From Leptolyngbya sp. SIO4C1 (GTDB lineage Bacteria; Cyanobacteriota; Cyanobacteriia; Phormidesmidales; Phormidesmidaceae), in NCBI GenBank assembly GCA_010671975.1, contig JAAHIA010000302.1:1-6117 (forward strand): DNA of 6,117 nt. Reading direction: 5' to 3'. The translations under genes were made by a program, and so were the position numbers. The notes below the pieces were generated by a model. It did not search any database. It saw nothing but the letters and a program-made list of their open reading frames with translations, and was not told where the DNA came from. Positions 1-5,477 of this stretch are shown here, piece by piece. Position 1 is the first letter of the stretch. The number at the start of each line of letters is the position of its first letter.

Positions 1-1
1 G

Positions 2-346
2 ATAGAGCTATATATCGCTATCTACGTCGACGATAACTTCGTTCGACCCTACCTAGGTGATGTGTTAGTAGTCATTCTAATCTATGCAGTTATTAGAGCT
101 TTTTTCAAAGTTTCAATTTTAACGACGGCAATAGGGGTTCTGGCGTTTTCGTTTGTGGTTGAGGTGCTTCAGTACTTTAAAATTGTAGAGATTCTGGGGC
201 TAGAATCCTCTACCATCGCTAGGACAGTGATTGGAACCACCTTTGTTTGGAAAGATTTAATTGCCTACACGGTAGGATTTATAATTCTGCTTTGCTTTGA
301 AAAGGCGATTGGCATATACAAGAAGGAATGGTATGCCGTCAGCTAA
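2..346 (+). CDS. DUF2809 family membrane protein, C-terminal part (5' end outside window)
   Basis: The frame is open from the first complete codon (base 2) to a TAA at 344-346, giving 114 residues without their N-terminus. A GTG at 62 could be read as a start, but the 20 codons before it are clearly part of the protein: they contain FVRPYLGDVLVV, a hallmark of DUF2809 proteins (R-P-x-x-G-D-x-L). A second family signature, GTTFVWKDLIAYTVG, lies near the C-terminus and is preceded by FVVEVLQYF. About three hydrophobic segments are visible, so this is an integral membrane protein, probably in the plasma membrane. DUF2809 has no established biochemical role; some databases use the label 'ribosomal maturation YjgA family', which says nothing reliable about function. 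By hand count GC is about 40 percent, against about 60 percent in sampled lines of the TPR gene downstream. Family assignment is confident; function is unknown. Confidence 0.85.
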   Translation: MELYIAIYVDDNFVRPYLGDVLVVILIYAVIRAFFKVSILTTAIGVLAFSFVVEVLQYFKIVEILGLESSTIARTVIGTTFVWKDLIAYTVGFIILLCFEKAIGIYKKEWYAVS

Positions 347-353
347 CCACTAG

Positions 354-385
354 AAAAGCGGTAAATCTTTTAGCCTCAAGGAGGC
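354..385 (+). terminator. Two small adjacent hairpins after the DUF2809 gene, possible weak terminator
   Basis: Seven bases after the DUF2809 stop, AAAAG (354-358) can pair with CTTTT (367-371), and GCCTC (373-377) can pair with GAGGC (381-385) around a 3-base loop. Both stems are only 5 bp and no T-run follows, so this is not a textbook intrinsic terminator. The position is what suggests the role. Confidence 0.2.
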
Positions 386-692
386 ATCCTGCAAATCTAA
401 CCTTTTCTGTAGCATGGCGATTAGCCATTGCAGCTATCGCGTTTCACTGAGCCTATTTCAGCCATGCTCGCCGTCAGCGAGCTTATGAGCTGCGACGGCT
501 GCTTGCGGTGGTGCCTGAGCTACGCGCTGAGCTGGACCAGACGGCTGCCGGCTATGTGACCGATACGCTGGCCCTAGCCGCAGCTGCCTGCTCTAACTGT
601 AATTCACGGCTTCTTCTCGATTGCCCTCTAGCGTTTAGATGGCCGCTAGCACCGTTGGCTGGTATTAGCGAGCCGCTTCTAAGCACTCAACT

Positions 693-698
693 GGAGGG
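693..698 (+). promoter_or_regulatory. Ribosome binding site that fixes the TPR protein start
   Basis: GGAGGG ends four bases before the ATG at 703. Another in-frame ATG at 715 would sit 16 bases away, and the upstream GTG at 508 has no comparable site. Together with the signal peptide that follows directly, this makes 703 the preferred start. Confidence 0.7.
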
Positions 699-702
699 TC
701 CT

Positions 703-2379
703 ATGTTTTTGATTATGCGTTTGCGGACTAGCCTCATAGGGTTAGCGTTTACGCTAGGGCTACTGCTATCGGCCACGTTGGGGCTGCCAGCAACAGCGGT
801 AGAGCCAGCTAGCCCAGCGCCAGAGACAGCGCCCTTTTTTGACGATCTGGGCAATCATCACTTTCAAATTTCAACTGAGTCTGAGACGGCACAGCGCTAC
901 TTTAACCAAGGGCTAATTCTGGCCTATGGCTTTAACCATGCCGAAGCCGCTCGCTCTTTTAAGGCGGCTGCGGAGCAAGATGCCACCTGCGCTATGTGCT
1001 ACTGGGGGCTAGCCTACGTCCAGGGTCCCAACATCAATGCCCCGATGGATGCAGCCGCCATTCCAACCGCGTGGGAAGCCAGCCGGCAGGCAGCTGCGCT
1101 CAGCCGCCACGCCACGATTAAAGAGCGGCTGCTGATTCAAGCACTAACCGCGCGCTATTCGCCAGCAGAGACTGCCGACCGCACGGCGCTAGATGCTGCC
1201 TATGCCGACGCCATGCAGCAGGTACATGAGCGCTACCCCAACGATGCGGATATTGCCGTTCTGTATGCCGAGGCGCTGATGGATACAATGCCCTGGGCCT
1301 ACTGGGATGAGGCCGGCCAGCCAAAGCCGGAAACGGTAGCCCTGCTGAATACGCTAGAGTCCGTCATTGCCCGCCAGCCCGATCATCCGGGCGCGCTGCA
1401 TCTCTATATTCACGCCGTTGAGAAAGAGCACCCGGAGCTAGCCATCGAGGCAGCCGACCAGCTGCGAGGTCTGGTACCCGACTCAGGCCATCTCGTTCAC
1501 ATGCCGTCGCATATCTATATCCGAGTGGGGCGCTATCACGATGCGGTTGCTGTGAACCAGGACGCGGTTGCCGTTGATCAAGCCTACCTAGCTGGCATGC
1601 CCGTTCCGAGCCTCTACACTGCTGCCTACGTGCCGCACAACCACCACTTTGCCTGGTTTGGGGCGCTGATGACCGGGCAAAAAGACATTGCGACGGCAGC
1701 AGCACAGGCCACGGGTAGCGTAGCGCCAGAAATGATGCGCAACCCAGATTTTGCGGGGGCGCTACAGCACTACTACTCAGTGCCGCTCTATACGCAGGTG
1801 CGCTTCGAGCAGTGGGATGAGATTTTGGCTACGCCCAGGCCCGAGGCTGACTTACTCTACCCGACCGGCGTCTGGCACTATGCTCGCGGTCGAGCCTTTA
1901 CCGGACAGGGCAAGTTAGCGCAGGCGCAGCAAGAACTAGCGGCGGTACAAGCGCTCGCAGCTGAGCCCGAACTGGCTGAGATGACTATCTGGGGCTTTAA
2001 CAGCACGGCCGACATTTTGCAGATTGCGGCAGCTGTCTTAGCGGGTGAACTGGCGGCCGCGCAAGGCGACTACGAGCGCGCCGTGGCTCAGCTGCAAACG
2101 GCCGTTGAGCGAGAAGATCGGCTGGTCTATACGGAGCCGCCCGACTGGTATTCCTCGACGCGCAACCTGCTTGGCAATGTTTTGCTGCAGGCGGGACGCG
2201 ATCGCGATGCGGAACAAGCCTTTCGCGACGACTTGAGCGTCTATCCTAACAACGGCTGGTCTTTGTATGGGCTGATGCAAAGCCTGCAGGCACAGGGGAG
2301 AACTGACGAGGCGGCTGAGGTGCGATCGCAGTTTGAAGAGGCTTGGCAATATGCCGATATTCAGCTTGCGGCACAATAG
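703..2379 (+). CDS. Secreted tetratricopeptide-repeat protein of unknown function
   Basis: The protein has 558 residues from the ATG at 703. Residues 1-32 form a signal peptide: basic MRLR, a hydrophobic core to about residue 28, and an A-T-A cleavage site at 30-32. The mature protein should therefore lie in the periplasm or be exported; no lipobox cysteine is seen. TPR-like helical pairs are visible at about 65-107 (FNQGLILAYGFNHAEAARSF), 272-295 (GRYHDAVAVNQDAVAVD), 392-420, 445-470 (GDYERAVAQLQTAVE) and 485-545 (AGRDRDAEQAF, QGRTDEAAEV). Conserved-looking family features are C96-A-M-C99 followed by YWG, HLYIH (233-237), HMPSHIYIRVGRY (266-278) and PHNHHF (311-316). The CxxC is not followed by His, so it is not a classical c-type haem site; a disulfide is possible. 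A 21-bp imperfect tandem repeat (1540-1581) encodes DAVAVNQ-DAVAVDQ. TPR domains usually mediate protein contacts; the cluster of histidines might bind metal, which is inference. Nothing in the neighbourhood reveals a partner. Confidence 0.85.
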   Translation: MFLIMRLRTSLIGLAFTLGLLLSATLGLPATAVEPASPAPETAPFFDDLGNHHFQISTESETAQRYFNQGLILAYGFNHAEAARSFKAAAEQDATCAMCYWGLAYVQGPNINAPMDAAAIPTAWEASRQAAALSRHATIKERLLIQALTARYSPAETADRTALDAAYADAMQQVHERYPNDADIAVLYAEALMDTMPWAYWDEAGQPKPETVALLNTLESVIARQPDHPGALHLYIHAVEKEHPELAIEAADQLRGLVPDSGHLVHMPSHIYIRVGRYHDAVAVNQDAVAVDQAYLAGMPVPSLYTAAYVPHNHHFAWFGALMTGQKDIATAAAQATGSVAPEMMRNPDFAGALQHYYSVPLYTQVRFEQWDEILATPRPEADLLYPTGVWHYARGRAFTGQGKLAQAQQELAAVQALAAEPELAEMTIWGFNSTADILQIAAAVLAGELAAAQGDYERAVAQLQTAVEREDRLVYTEPPDWYSSTRNLLGNVLLQAGRDRDAEQAFRDDLSVYPNNGWSLYGLMQSLQAQGRTDEAAEVRSQFEEAWQYADIQLAAQ

Positions 2380-2387
2380 CTCCTAGG

Positions 2388-2418
2388 AAAAAAAGGCGGC
2401 AGGAAAGCCCTTGCCGCC
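2388..2418 (-). terminator. Intrinsic terminator reading leftward (minus strand)
   Basis: A GC-rich hairpin spans 2395-2418: GGCGGCAGG pairs with CTTGCCGCC (9 bp with one G-T wobble, 6-base loop). On the + strand it is preceded by seven A's (2388-2394) and followed by no T-run. On the minus strand the hairpin is followed by seven T's, which is the textbook form. It therefore fits a leftward transcript better than the rightward TPR gene, whose stop lies only nine bases before the A-tract. The stem could still help define the TPR mRNA 3' end. Confidence 0.7.
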
Positions 2419-2537
2419 TAGTCGTCGTCTCCAACTTGCTGGAAGATACACAGCCAGTAGCCGTCTTTTAGGACAGCACCGCCGTTTAGTTCTGTAAATT
2501 TGTACCAAGCAGATAAATTGGCACAATCAAAAACCAC
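2418..2537 (-). CDS. Candidate 39-residue small protein of unknown function
   Basis: On the minus strand, a frame opened by a TGA (2546-2544) runs to a TAG at 2420-2418. The only usable start is GTG at 2537, giving 39 residues. AAAGGG (2553-2548) sits ten bases upstream as a possible ribosome binding site. The sequence looks like real protein: FDCANLSAWYKF, then NGGAVLKDGYWLC, then an acidic end, VGDDD. It has two Cys, two Trp and two Tyr and no membrane segment. The stop codon touches the leftward terminator, and a promoter-like element lies at 2562-2591, so all parts of a tiny gene are in place. I do not recognise the family. It could instead be the surviving C-terminus of a degraded larger gene, or chance. 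The GTG start is weak evidence. Confidence 0.4.
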   Translation of the reverse strand: MVFDCANLSAWYKFTELNGGAVLKDGYWLCIFQQVGDDD

Positions 2538-2561
2538 GTATTTTCAACCCTTTGATGGATA

Positions 2562-2591
2562 ATTACATAGGCCACAGCGAGAAAGTGTCCA
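2562..2591 (-). promoter_or_regulatory. Promoter-like element for the candidate small minus-strand gene
   Basis: On the minus strand TGGACA (2591-2586; five of six matches to TTGACA) is followed after 18 bases by TGTAAT (2567-2562; four of six matches to TATAAT). An overlapping TATGTA gives a 16-base spacer. Transcription would start near 2555, just ahead of the AAAGGG. Such matches occur by chance, so the value lies in the agreement with the ORF and terminator downstream. Confidence 0.3.
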
Positions 2592-2636
2592 TAGCAGCTG
2601 CCTGACTGATTCACCCGCGCGATACAACTAAACCAT

Positions 2637-2696
2637 AGAGAACGAAGACAAAAACAGCTTGGCGTTCTCTTCACACAGTAAGGCTGCACAACAGCC
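2637..2696 (+). promoter_or_regulatory. Two stem-loops in the leader of the barrel gene
   Basis: AGAGAACG (2637-2644) is a perfect inverted repeat of CGTTCTCT (2663-2670). The stem can be extended inward by AAG/CTT (2645-2647 with 2658-2660) if two G's bulge out. A second stem, GGCTG (2682-2686) with CAGCC (2692-2696), has a 5-base loop. Both lie between 31 and 90 bases before the ATG at 2727 and upstream of the ribosome binding site. They could stabilise the mRNA, serve as an RNA-binding or sRNA target, or, for the 8-bp repeat, be a protein operator. No T-run follows, so neither is a terminator. Confidence 0.4.
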
Positions 2697-2713
2697 ATCA
2701 CACGGATTGCTTC

Positions 2714-2720
2714 GAGGAGA
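2714..2720 (+). promoter_or_regulatory. Strong ribosome binding site of the barrel gene
   Basis: GAGGAGA lies six bases before the ATG at 2727. It is the best Shine-Dalgarno match in the window and suggests efficient translation. Confidence 0.75.
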
Positions 2721-2726
2721 ATAAAG

Positions 2727-3194
2727 ATGAAATTCAATCGCGTTTTGTTCACTGTCGGTCTAGCGGCTGCTACTCTCATCGCTGCGCCTTTGGCAGCCAA
2801 CGCTCAGACCGTTCCTGACTATGACTATGTCGGCATCGGCGGCAGCGACGAAGGCTTTGTGCTCAACGGCAAAGTCACCCTGTCTGACAATCTCTCAGTT
2901 CGCCCCGCTGTCGCTACTGACTTTGACTTCGATGACAGCGAAGATGTCAGCTACGTGCTGCCTATCACCTACGACTTCAATTCGGTTGACCCGCAGGCAC
3001 GGCTCTATCCTTGGTTAGGCGCTGGCATCAATGGTGACATCGGCGAAGACAGCGATATCGAGTTTGCTGTCACAGGCGGTGCTGACTATCGCTTCAACGA
3101 AGACTTCCTGGTCAACGGCTCAGTCGTTTGGTCGCCGTTCCAAGATGGCGGTGACGATGTTGGCTTTATCGCTGGCGTTGGCTATACCTTCTAA
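2727..3194 (+). CDS. Small secreted outer-membrane beta-barrel protein candidate
   Basis: The protein has 155 residues. Residues 1-26 are a clear signal peptide (MKFNRVLF, hydrophobic core, cleavage after A-N-A at 24-26). The mature part is short, acidic and built of alternating polar/hydrophobic stretches typical of transmembrane beta-strands: DYVGIGG, GFVLNGKVTL, SVRPAVATDF, VSYVLPITYDF, ARLYPWLGAGI, IEFAVTGGADYRF, FLVNGSVVWSPF and VGFIAGVGYTF. The last residue is Phe after alternating residues, the C-terminal signature recognised by the BAM machinery. Size and strand count suit an 8-stranded OmpA/OmpX/opacity-type barrel. Such barrels act as surface or structural proteins or small pores; which applies here cannot be told. 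It is preceded by a structured leader and a strong ribosome binding site and followed by a strong terminator, so it is probably a single, well-expressed gene. No cysteine is present in the mature part. Confidence 0.75.
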   Translation: MKFNRVLFTVGLAAATLIAAPLAANAQTVPDYDYVGIGGSDEGFVLNGKVTLSDNLSVRPAVATDFDFDDSEDVSYVLPITYDFNSVDPQARLYPWLGAGINGDIGEDSDIEFAVTGGADYRFNEDFLVNGSVVWSPFQDGGDDVGFIAGVGYTF

Positions 3195-3261
3195 TCACCT
3201 CCCAGCTGCGCTTTGCGGCGTAGATTCAGTGTTTCCTGAGTGCTAGAGTGAAGTCAAGTAA

Positions 3262-3292
3262 GGGGCTCGAATTTTCGAGCTCCTTTTCTTTT
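3262..3292 (+). terminator. Intrinsic terminator of the barrel gene
   Basis: GGGGCTCGAA (3262-3271) pairs with TTCGAGCTCC (3274-3283) with one G-T wobble. The innermost pairs must open to form the loop, leaving an 8-9 bp stem. TTTTCTTTT (3284-3292) follows immediately. The hairpin lies 67 bases after the TAA at 3192-3194. Confidence 0.85.
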
Positions 3293-3323
3293 GCTGTCTC
3301 GGAGCTAAGCGTCTGGGGCGTAG

Positions 3324-3479
3324 GGTACGGCCCTCGCTACTCTAGTCTTTGGCATCTTGTTTCACCATTGGGAACAGGTTCACACCGACGCGATCCCCTG
3401 GCTGATCCAGGCGTTGGAGCATACCAACGTGGCGCTGGCGCTCAACTTCAAGAGCCTATACTATGCGCCCGGTCGTTAG
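3324..3479 (+). pseudogene. Orphan protein-coding fragment, probable C-terminal gene remnant
   Basis: Between TAG at 3321-3323 and TAG at 3477-3479 lies an open frame of 51 codons that reads like genuine protein: a short hydrophobic lead (ALATLVFGILF) followed by HHWEQVHTDAIPWLIQALE and ending ALNFKSLYYAPGR. There is no ATG or GTG near its beginning; a TTG at 3357 is possible, without a ribosome binding site. It lies just after the barrel gene's terminator, and no promoter is evident. This fits the 3' end of a gene whose front has been lost. The stop overlaps the Uma2 gene's stop tail-to-tail by two bases. I do not recognise the family. A chance open frame is the alternative, although its composition is unusually protein-like. 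Confidence 0.35.
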
Positions 3480-4051
3480 AAGCGATTTACGCTCAAGATA
3501 AATCCTGGTAGGACGGCTTCTCCTGAGAGCGTCGTGGGGAGCGATCGCACCTCAGTTGAGTGACCCGGCCGATAAACCTCGACCTGCTGATCTTGTTGCG
3601 GATTGAACAGCCAGCCAAGCCGAACGCCGCTAGCGAGGTACTCTTGCATCTTTTCGTGCAGCTTGTCTAAGCTATCTGTGCGTGATCGCAGCTCCATCAC
3701 AAAATCAGGAGCAAGGGGGGGAAATTTCTGTCTTTCTTCAGGCGTCAAGGCTTCCCAGCGAGACAGCTCAACCCAAGCCGCATCCGGTGAGCGATCGCCG
3801 CCACCGGGTAGGTTAAAGATTGTAGAGGAGCTAAAGACTTTACCCAGCCGCGTTTGACGATTCCAAAGGCCCAAGTCCAGACCTAGCTCAAGTTCTCGAT
3901 TGCCGCTTTCACCGCCAACAGGGGGCATGACAACTAACAGTCCTTTGGCCGTTCGCTCTAGCTGCACGGTAGGGTTTGCCAGACAGAGTCGGTAAAACTG
4001 CTCGTCTGTAAGATGAGCTTGGCTAAAATCTAGCGTCAGCGGTGACATCAT
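3476..4051 (-). CDS. Uma2 family (DUF820) putative endonuclease
   Basis: The protein has 191 residues, the normal length for a cyanobacterial Uma2 protein, starting at the first of two adjacent ATGs (4051 or 4048); no clear ribosome binding site separates them. The fold is PD-(D/E)XK-like. The visible family core is SPDAAWV (D90), then APDFVMELRS (D116, E120), then LHEKMQEYLASGVRLGWLFNP (133-151) and VEVYRP. D90 and E120 are the likely metal-binding residues. The usual Lys of an E-x-K triad is Arg122 here, which is common in this family. Uma2 proteins occur in many copies in cyanobacterial genomes; nuclease activity is predicted from the fold and the biological role is unsettled. It lies 125 bp downstream of dapL on the same strand, with a hairpin between, so it is probably a separate unit. 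No transposase or toxin-antitoxin partner is next to it. Confidence 0.9.
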   Translation of the reverse strand: MMSPLTLDFSQAHLTDEQFYRLCLANPTVQLERTAKGLLVVMPPVGGESGNRELELGLDLGLWNRQTRLGKVFSSSTIFNLPGGGDRSPDAAWVELSRWEALTPEERQKFPPLAPDFVMELRSRTDSLDKLHEKMQEYLASGVRLGWLFNPQQDQQVEVYRPGHSTEVRSLPTTLSGEAVLPGFILSVNRF

Positions 4052-4140
4052 AGCGTGATTGGGTACCCCATCGTCTGGTCTACCTGGCCATTGATATAGT
4101 GCCAGAGCGGCTGCTGGCTGGAGATAGCTATATTTTAAGT

Positions 4141-4168
4141 CGCAGGACGGGCTGCGGCTCGCCCTGCG
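4141..4168 (-). terminator. Hairpin after dapL, terminator-like without a T-run
   Basis: CGCAGGACG (4141-4149) pairs with CGCCCTGCG (4160-4168), eight of nine positions matched. The hairpin starts eight bases after the dapL stop (4179-4177). On the minus strand it is followed by ACTTAAAATAT rather than a T-run, so it may act as an mRNA 3' stabiliser or a weak terminator. Confidence 0.35.
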
Positions 4169-4176
4169 ATCGCGGC

Positions 4177-5406
4177 TTAGAATTTTGCAGCAATGCGCTG
4201 CATGGCCGCTTCTACATTGGCGCGACTGTTAAAGGCCGAAATGCGGAAATAGCCTTCGCCGGCGGCCCCAAAGCCAGAGCCGGGCGTGCCCACCACGTGG
4301 CAGTTATAGAGCAGCTTGTCAAAAAAGTCCCAGCTTGAGAGCCCGTTCGGGGCCTGCACCCAGACGTAGGGCGCGTTGACGCCGCCATAGACGCTCATGC
4401 CAACTTCCGTCAGCTCGTTGCGAATGATGCGGGCATTTTCAAGATAGAATTCGACCAAATCTCGCGTCTGTGCCTGCCCTTCGGGTGAATAAACTGCCTC
4501 GGCACCGCGCTGCACAATGTAAGAGACGCCGTTAAACTTGGTCGACTGACGCCGATTCCACAGCCGCCAAATTTCTATGTCGCTGCCGTCTGACGCTTTA
4601 CCCGCCAGCCCTTTGGGCACCACCGTCAGCGCGCAGCGGGTACCGGTAAAGCCAGCGTTCTTAGAGAAAGAGCGAAACTCAATGGCGCAATCCTTCGCGC
4701 CTTCAATTTCGTAGATGGAGTGGGGAATCTCAGAATCCGTGATGAAGGCCTCATACGCTGCATCGAAGAGAATCAGCGCGCCGTTGGCCTTAGCGTAGTC
4801 TACCCAGTCTTTGAGGTGGTCTTTGGTCGCAACGGCGCCCGTTGGGTTGTTAGGAAAGCAAAGATAGATTAGGTCAACTTTCTCAGTTGGCAGCTCGGCT
4901 GTAAAGTTGTTGTCGGCGCTGATCGGCAGGTAGACCAGTCCTTCATACTTGCCAGTTTCATCCGCCGGCCCGGTATGGCCTGCCATGACATTGGTATCGA
5001 CATAAACCGGGTAGACCGGATCGGTAACGGCAATTTTGTTGTCTTTACCAAAAATATCGAGAATATTGCCGCAGTCACATTTTGAGCCATCAGAGATAAA
5101 AATTTCAGACGGGTCGATATCGCAGCCGCGCGCCTGAAAGTCAAGCCGAGCGACTTTTTCACGCAGCCATAGATAGCCCTGCTCTGGACCATAGCCGTGA
5201 AAGGTTTCGCGCTGGCCCATTGCTTCGGTCGCCTTGATCATGGCGGTACGGCAGGCTGCCGGCAGCGGCTCAGTCACATCGCCAATGCCGAGCTTGATAA
5301 TCTGAGCGTCAGGATTTTCTTCAGCAAACGCGCTAACGCGGCGCGCAATCTCGGGGAAGAGATAGCCAGCTTTAAGCTTGAGGTAGTTATCGTTGATGGT
5401 GACCAT
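4177..5406 (-). CDS. dapL: LL-diaminopimelate aminotransferase
   Basis: This PLP enzyme (EC 2.6.1.83) converts tetrahydrodipicolinate plus glutamate directly to LL-diaminopimelate and 2-oxoglutarate. It bypasses the acylated DapD-DapC-DapE steps and feeds lysine and peptidoglycan synthesis in the cytosol. The 409 residues are the normal full length. The N-terminal NDNYLKLKAGYLFPEIARR and GIGDVTEPLP (40-49) are diagnostic of DapL. Fold type I aminotransferase residues are present: FPNNPTG (184-190, N187), D215 and Y218 in FDAAYEAF, the Schiff-base Lys249 in SFSKNAGFTGTR, and the substrate carboxylate-binding Arg388 in YFRISAF. The sequence appears intact. The ATG at 5406 matches the conserved family start, but no clear Shine-Dalgarno precedes it. 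It follows the GHL10 gene by 71 bp on the same strand, so cotranscription is possible; a palindrome in that gap may instead mark its own control region. Confidence 0.97.
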   Translation of the reverse strand: MVTINDNYLKLKAGYLFPEIARRVSAFAEENPDAQIIKLGIGDVTEPLPAACRTAMIKATEAMGQRETFHGYGPEQGYLWLREKVARLDFQARGCDIDPSEIFISDGSKCDCGNILDIFGKDNKIAVTDPVYPVYVDTNVMAGHTGPADETGKYEGLVYLPISADNNFTAELPTEKVDLIYLCFPNNPTGAVATKDHLKDWVDYAKANGALILFDAAYEAFITDSEIPHSIYEIEGAKDCAIEFRSFSKNAGFTGTRCALTVVPKGLAGKASDGSDIEIWRLWNRRQSTKFNGVSYIVQRGAEAVYSPEGQAQTRDLVEFYLENARIIRNELTEVGMSVYGGVNAPYVWVQAPNGLSSWDFFDKLLYNCHVVGTPGSGFGAAGEGYFRISAFNSRANVEAAMQRIAAKF

Positions 5407-5409
5407 GTT

Positions 5410-5476
5410 ACAGAAGGTTACGAACGCATCGCTCTCAGATTAGCAGGTCGTGCTAGCGTCCCCACAGAACTTCTGT
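5410..5476. repeat. Palindrome ACAGAAcTTCTGT plus a half-site upstream of dapL
   Basis: A 13-base perfect palindrome, ACAGAA-C-TTCTGT, lies at 5464-5476 in the 71-bp gap between the GHL10 stop and the dapL start. A further ACAGAA copy lies at 5410-5415, four bases before the dapL ATG, 54 bp from the first. The layout could be an operator with two binding sites or a small RNA hairpin (6-bp stem, although a one-base loop forces the ends open). No regulator is known to me for this motif. Confidence 0.3.
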
Positions 5477-5477
5477 A

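Larger units (their letters stand above)
347..702. other. Gene-poor intergenic stretch with weak hairpins and an untrusted open frame
   Basis: No convincing gene lies between the DUF2809 stop and the TPR gene start. After a TGA at 448-450 the frame of the TPR gene stays open through this stretch, so a GTG at 508 could in principle extend that protein by 65 residues. I reject this because a good ribosome binding site and signal peptide begin at 703. The part around 451-590 nevertheless reads like protein (for example YELRRLLAVVPELRAELDQ, charged and amphipathic), and before the TGA the same frame gives a hydrophobic run, AWRLAIAAIAF. This may be a decayed small gene. A perfect 6-bp stem, GCTCGC / GCGAGC with a 5-base loop, occupies 466-482. 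No promoter for the TPR gene could be picked with confidence. Confidence 0.4.
2198..4173. repeat. HIP1 octamers GCGATCGC (five copies)
   Basis: Exact copies lie at 2198-2205 and 2322-2329 (in the TPR gene), 3541-3548 and 3791-3798 (in the Uma2 gene) and 4166-4173 (just after dapL, overlapping the foot of the hairpin there). About 0.1 copy would be expected by chance in this length. This is the highly iterated palindrome of cyanobacterial genomes and the best taxonomic clue in the window. None occurs in the AT-rich left end or in the barrel gene. Confidence 0.9.

Noticed and set aside
508..702. N-terminal extension of the TPR protein from a GTG at 508
   Set aside because: It would bury a clear signal peptide 65 residues into the protein, and the GGAGGG at 693-698 points to the ATG at 703.
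967..1004. C-A-M-C in the TPR protein as a c-type haem site
   Set aside because: The residue after the second Cys is Tyr, not His, so the CxxCH motif is absent.
1540..1581. 21-bp tandem repeat in the TPR gene as a mobile or unstable repeat
   Set aside because: It is an imperfect two-copy repeat within a TPR helix (DAVAVNQ/DAVAVDQ), in keeping with the protein's repetitive helical structure.
2486..2800. Minus-strand 104-codon frame across the barrel-gene leader
   Set aside because: Its first part is antisense to the signal peptide coding region and leader of the barrel gene, and the sequence lacks family features. The 39-codon frame ending at the terminator is the better minus-strand candidate here.
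3248..3511. Plus-strand 87-codon frame after the barrel gene
   Set aside because: It starts within the terminator and runs out of frame with the protein-like fragment at 3324-3479.
4054..4338. Plus-strand open frame between Uma2 and dapL (reads VPHRLVYLAIDIVPERLLAG)
   Set aside because: It looks protein-like for about 30 codons, but most of it is antisense to the dapL 3' end, has only a GTG start and no ribosome binding site.
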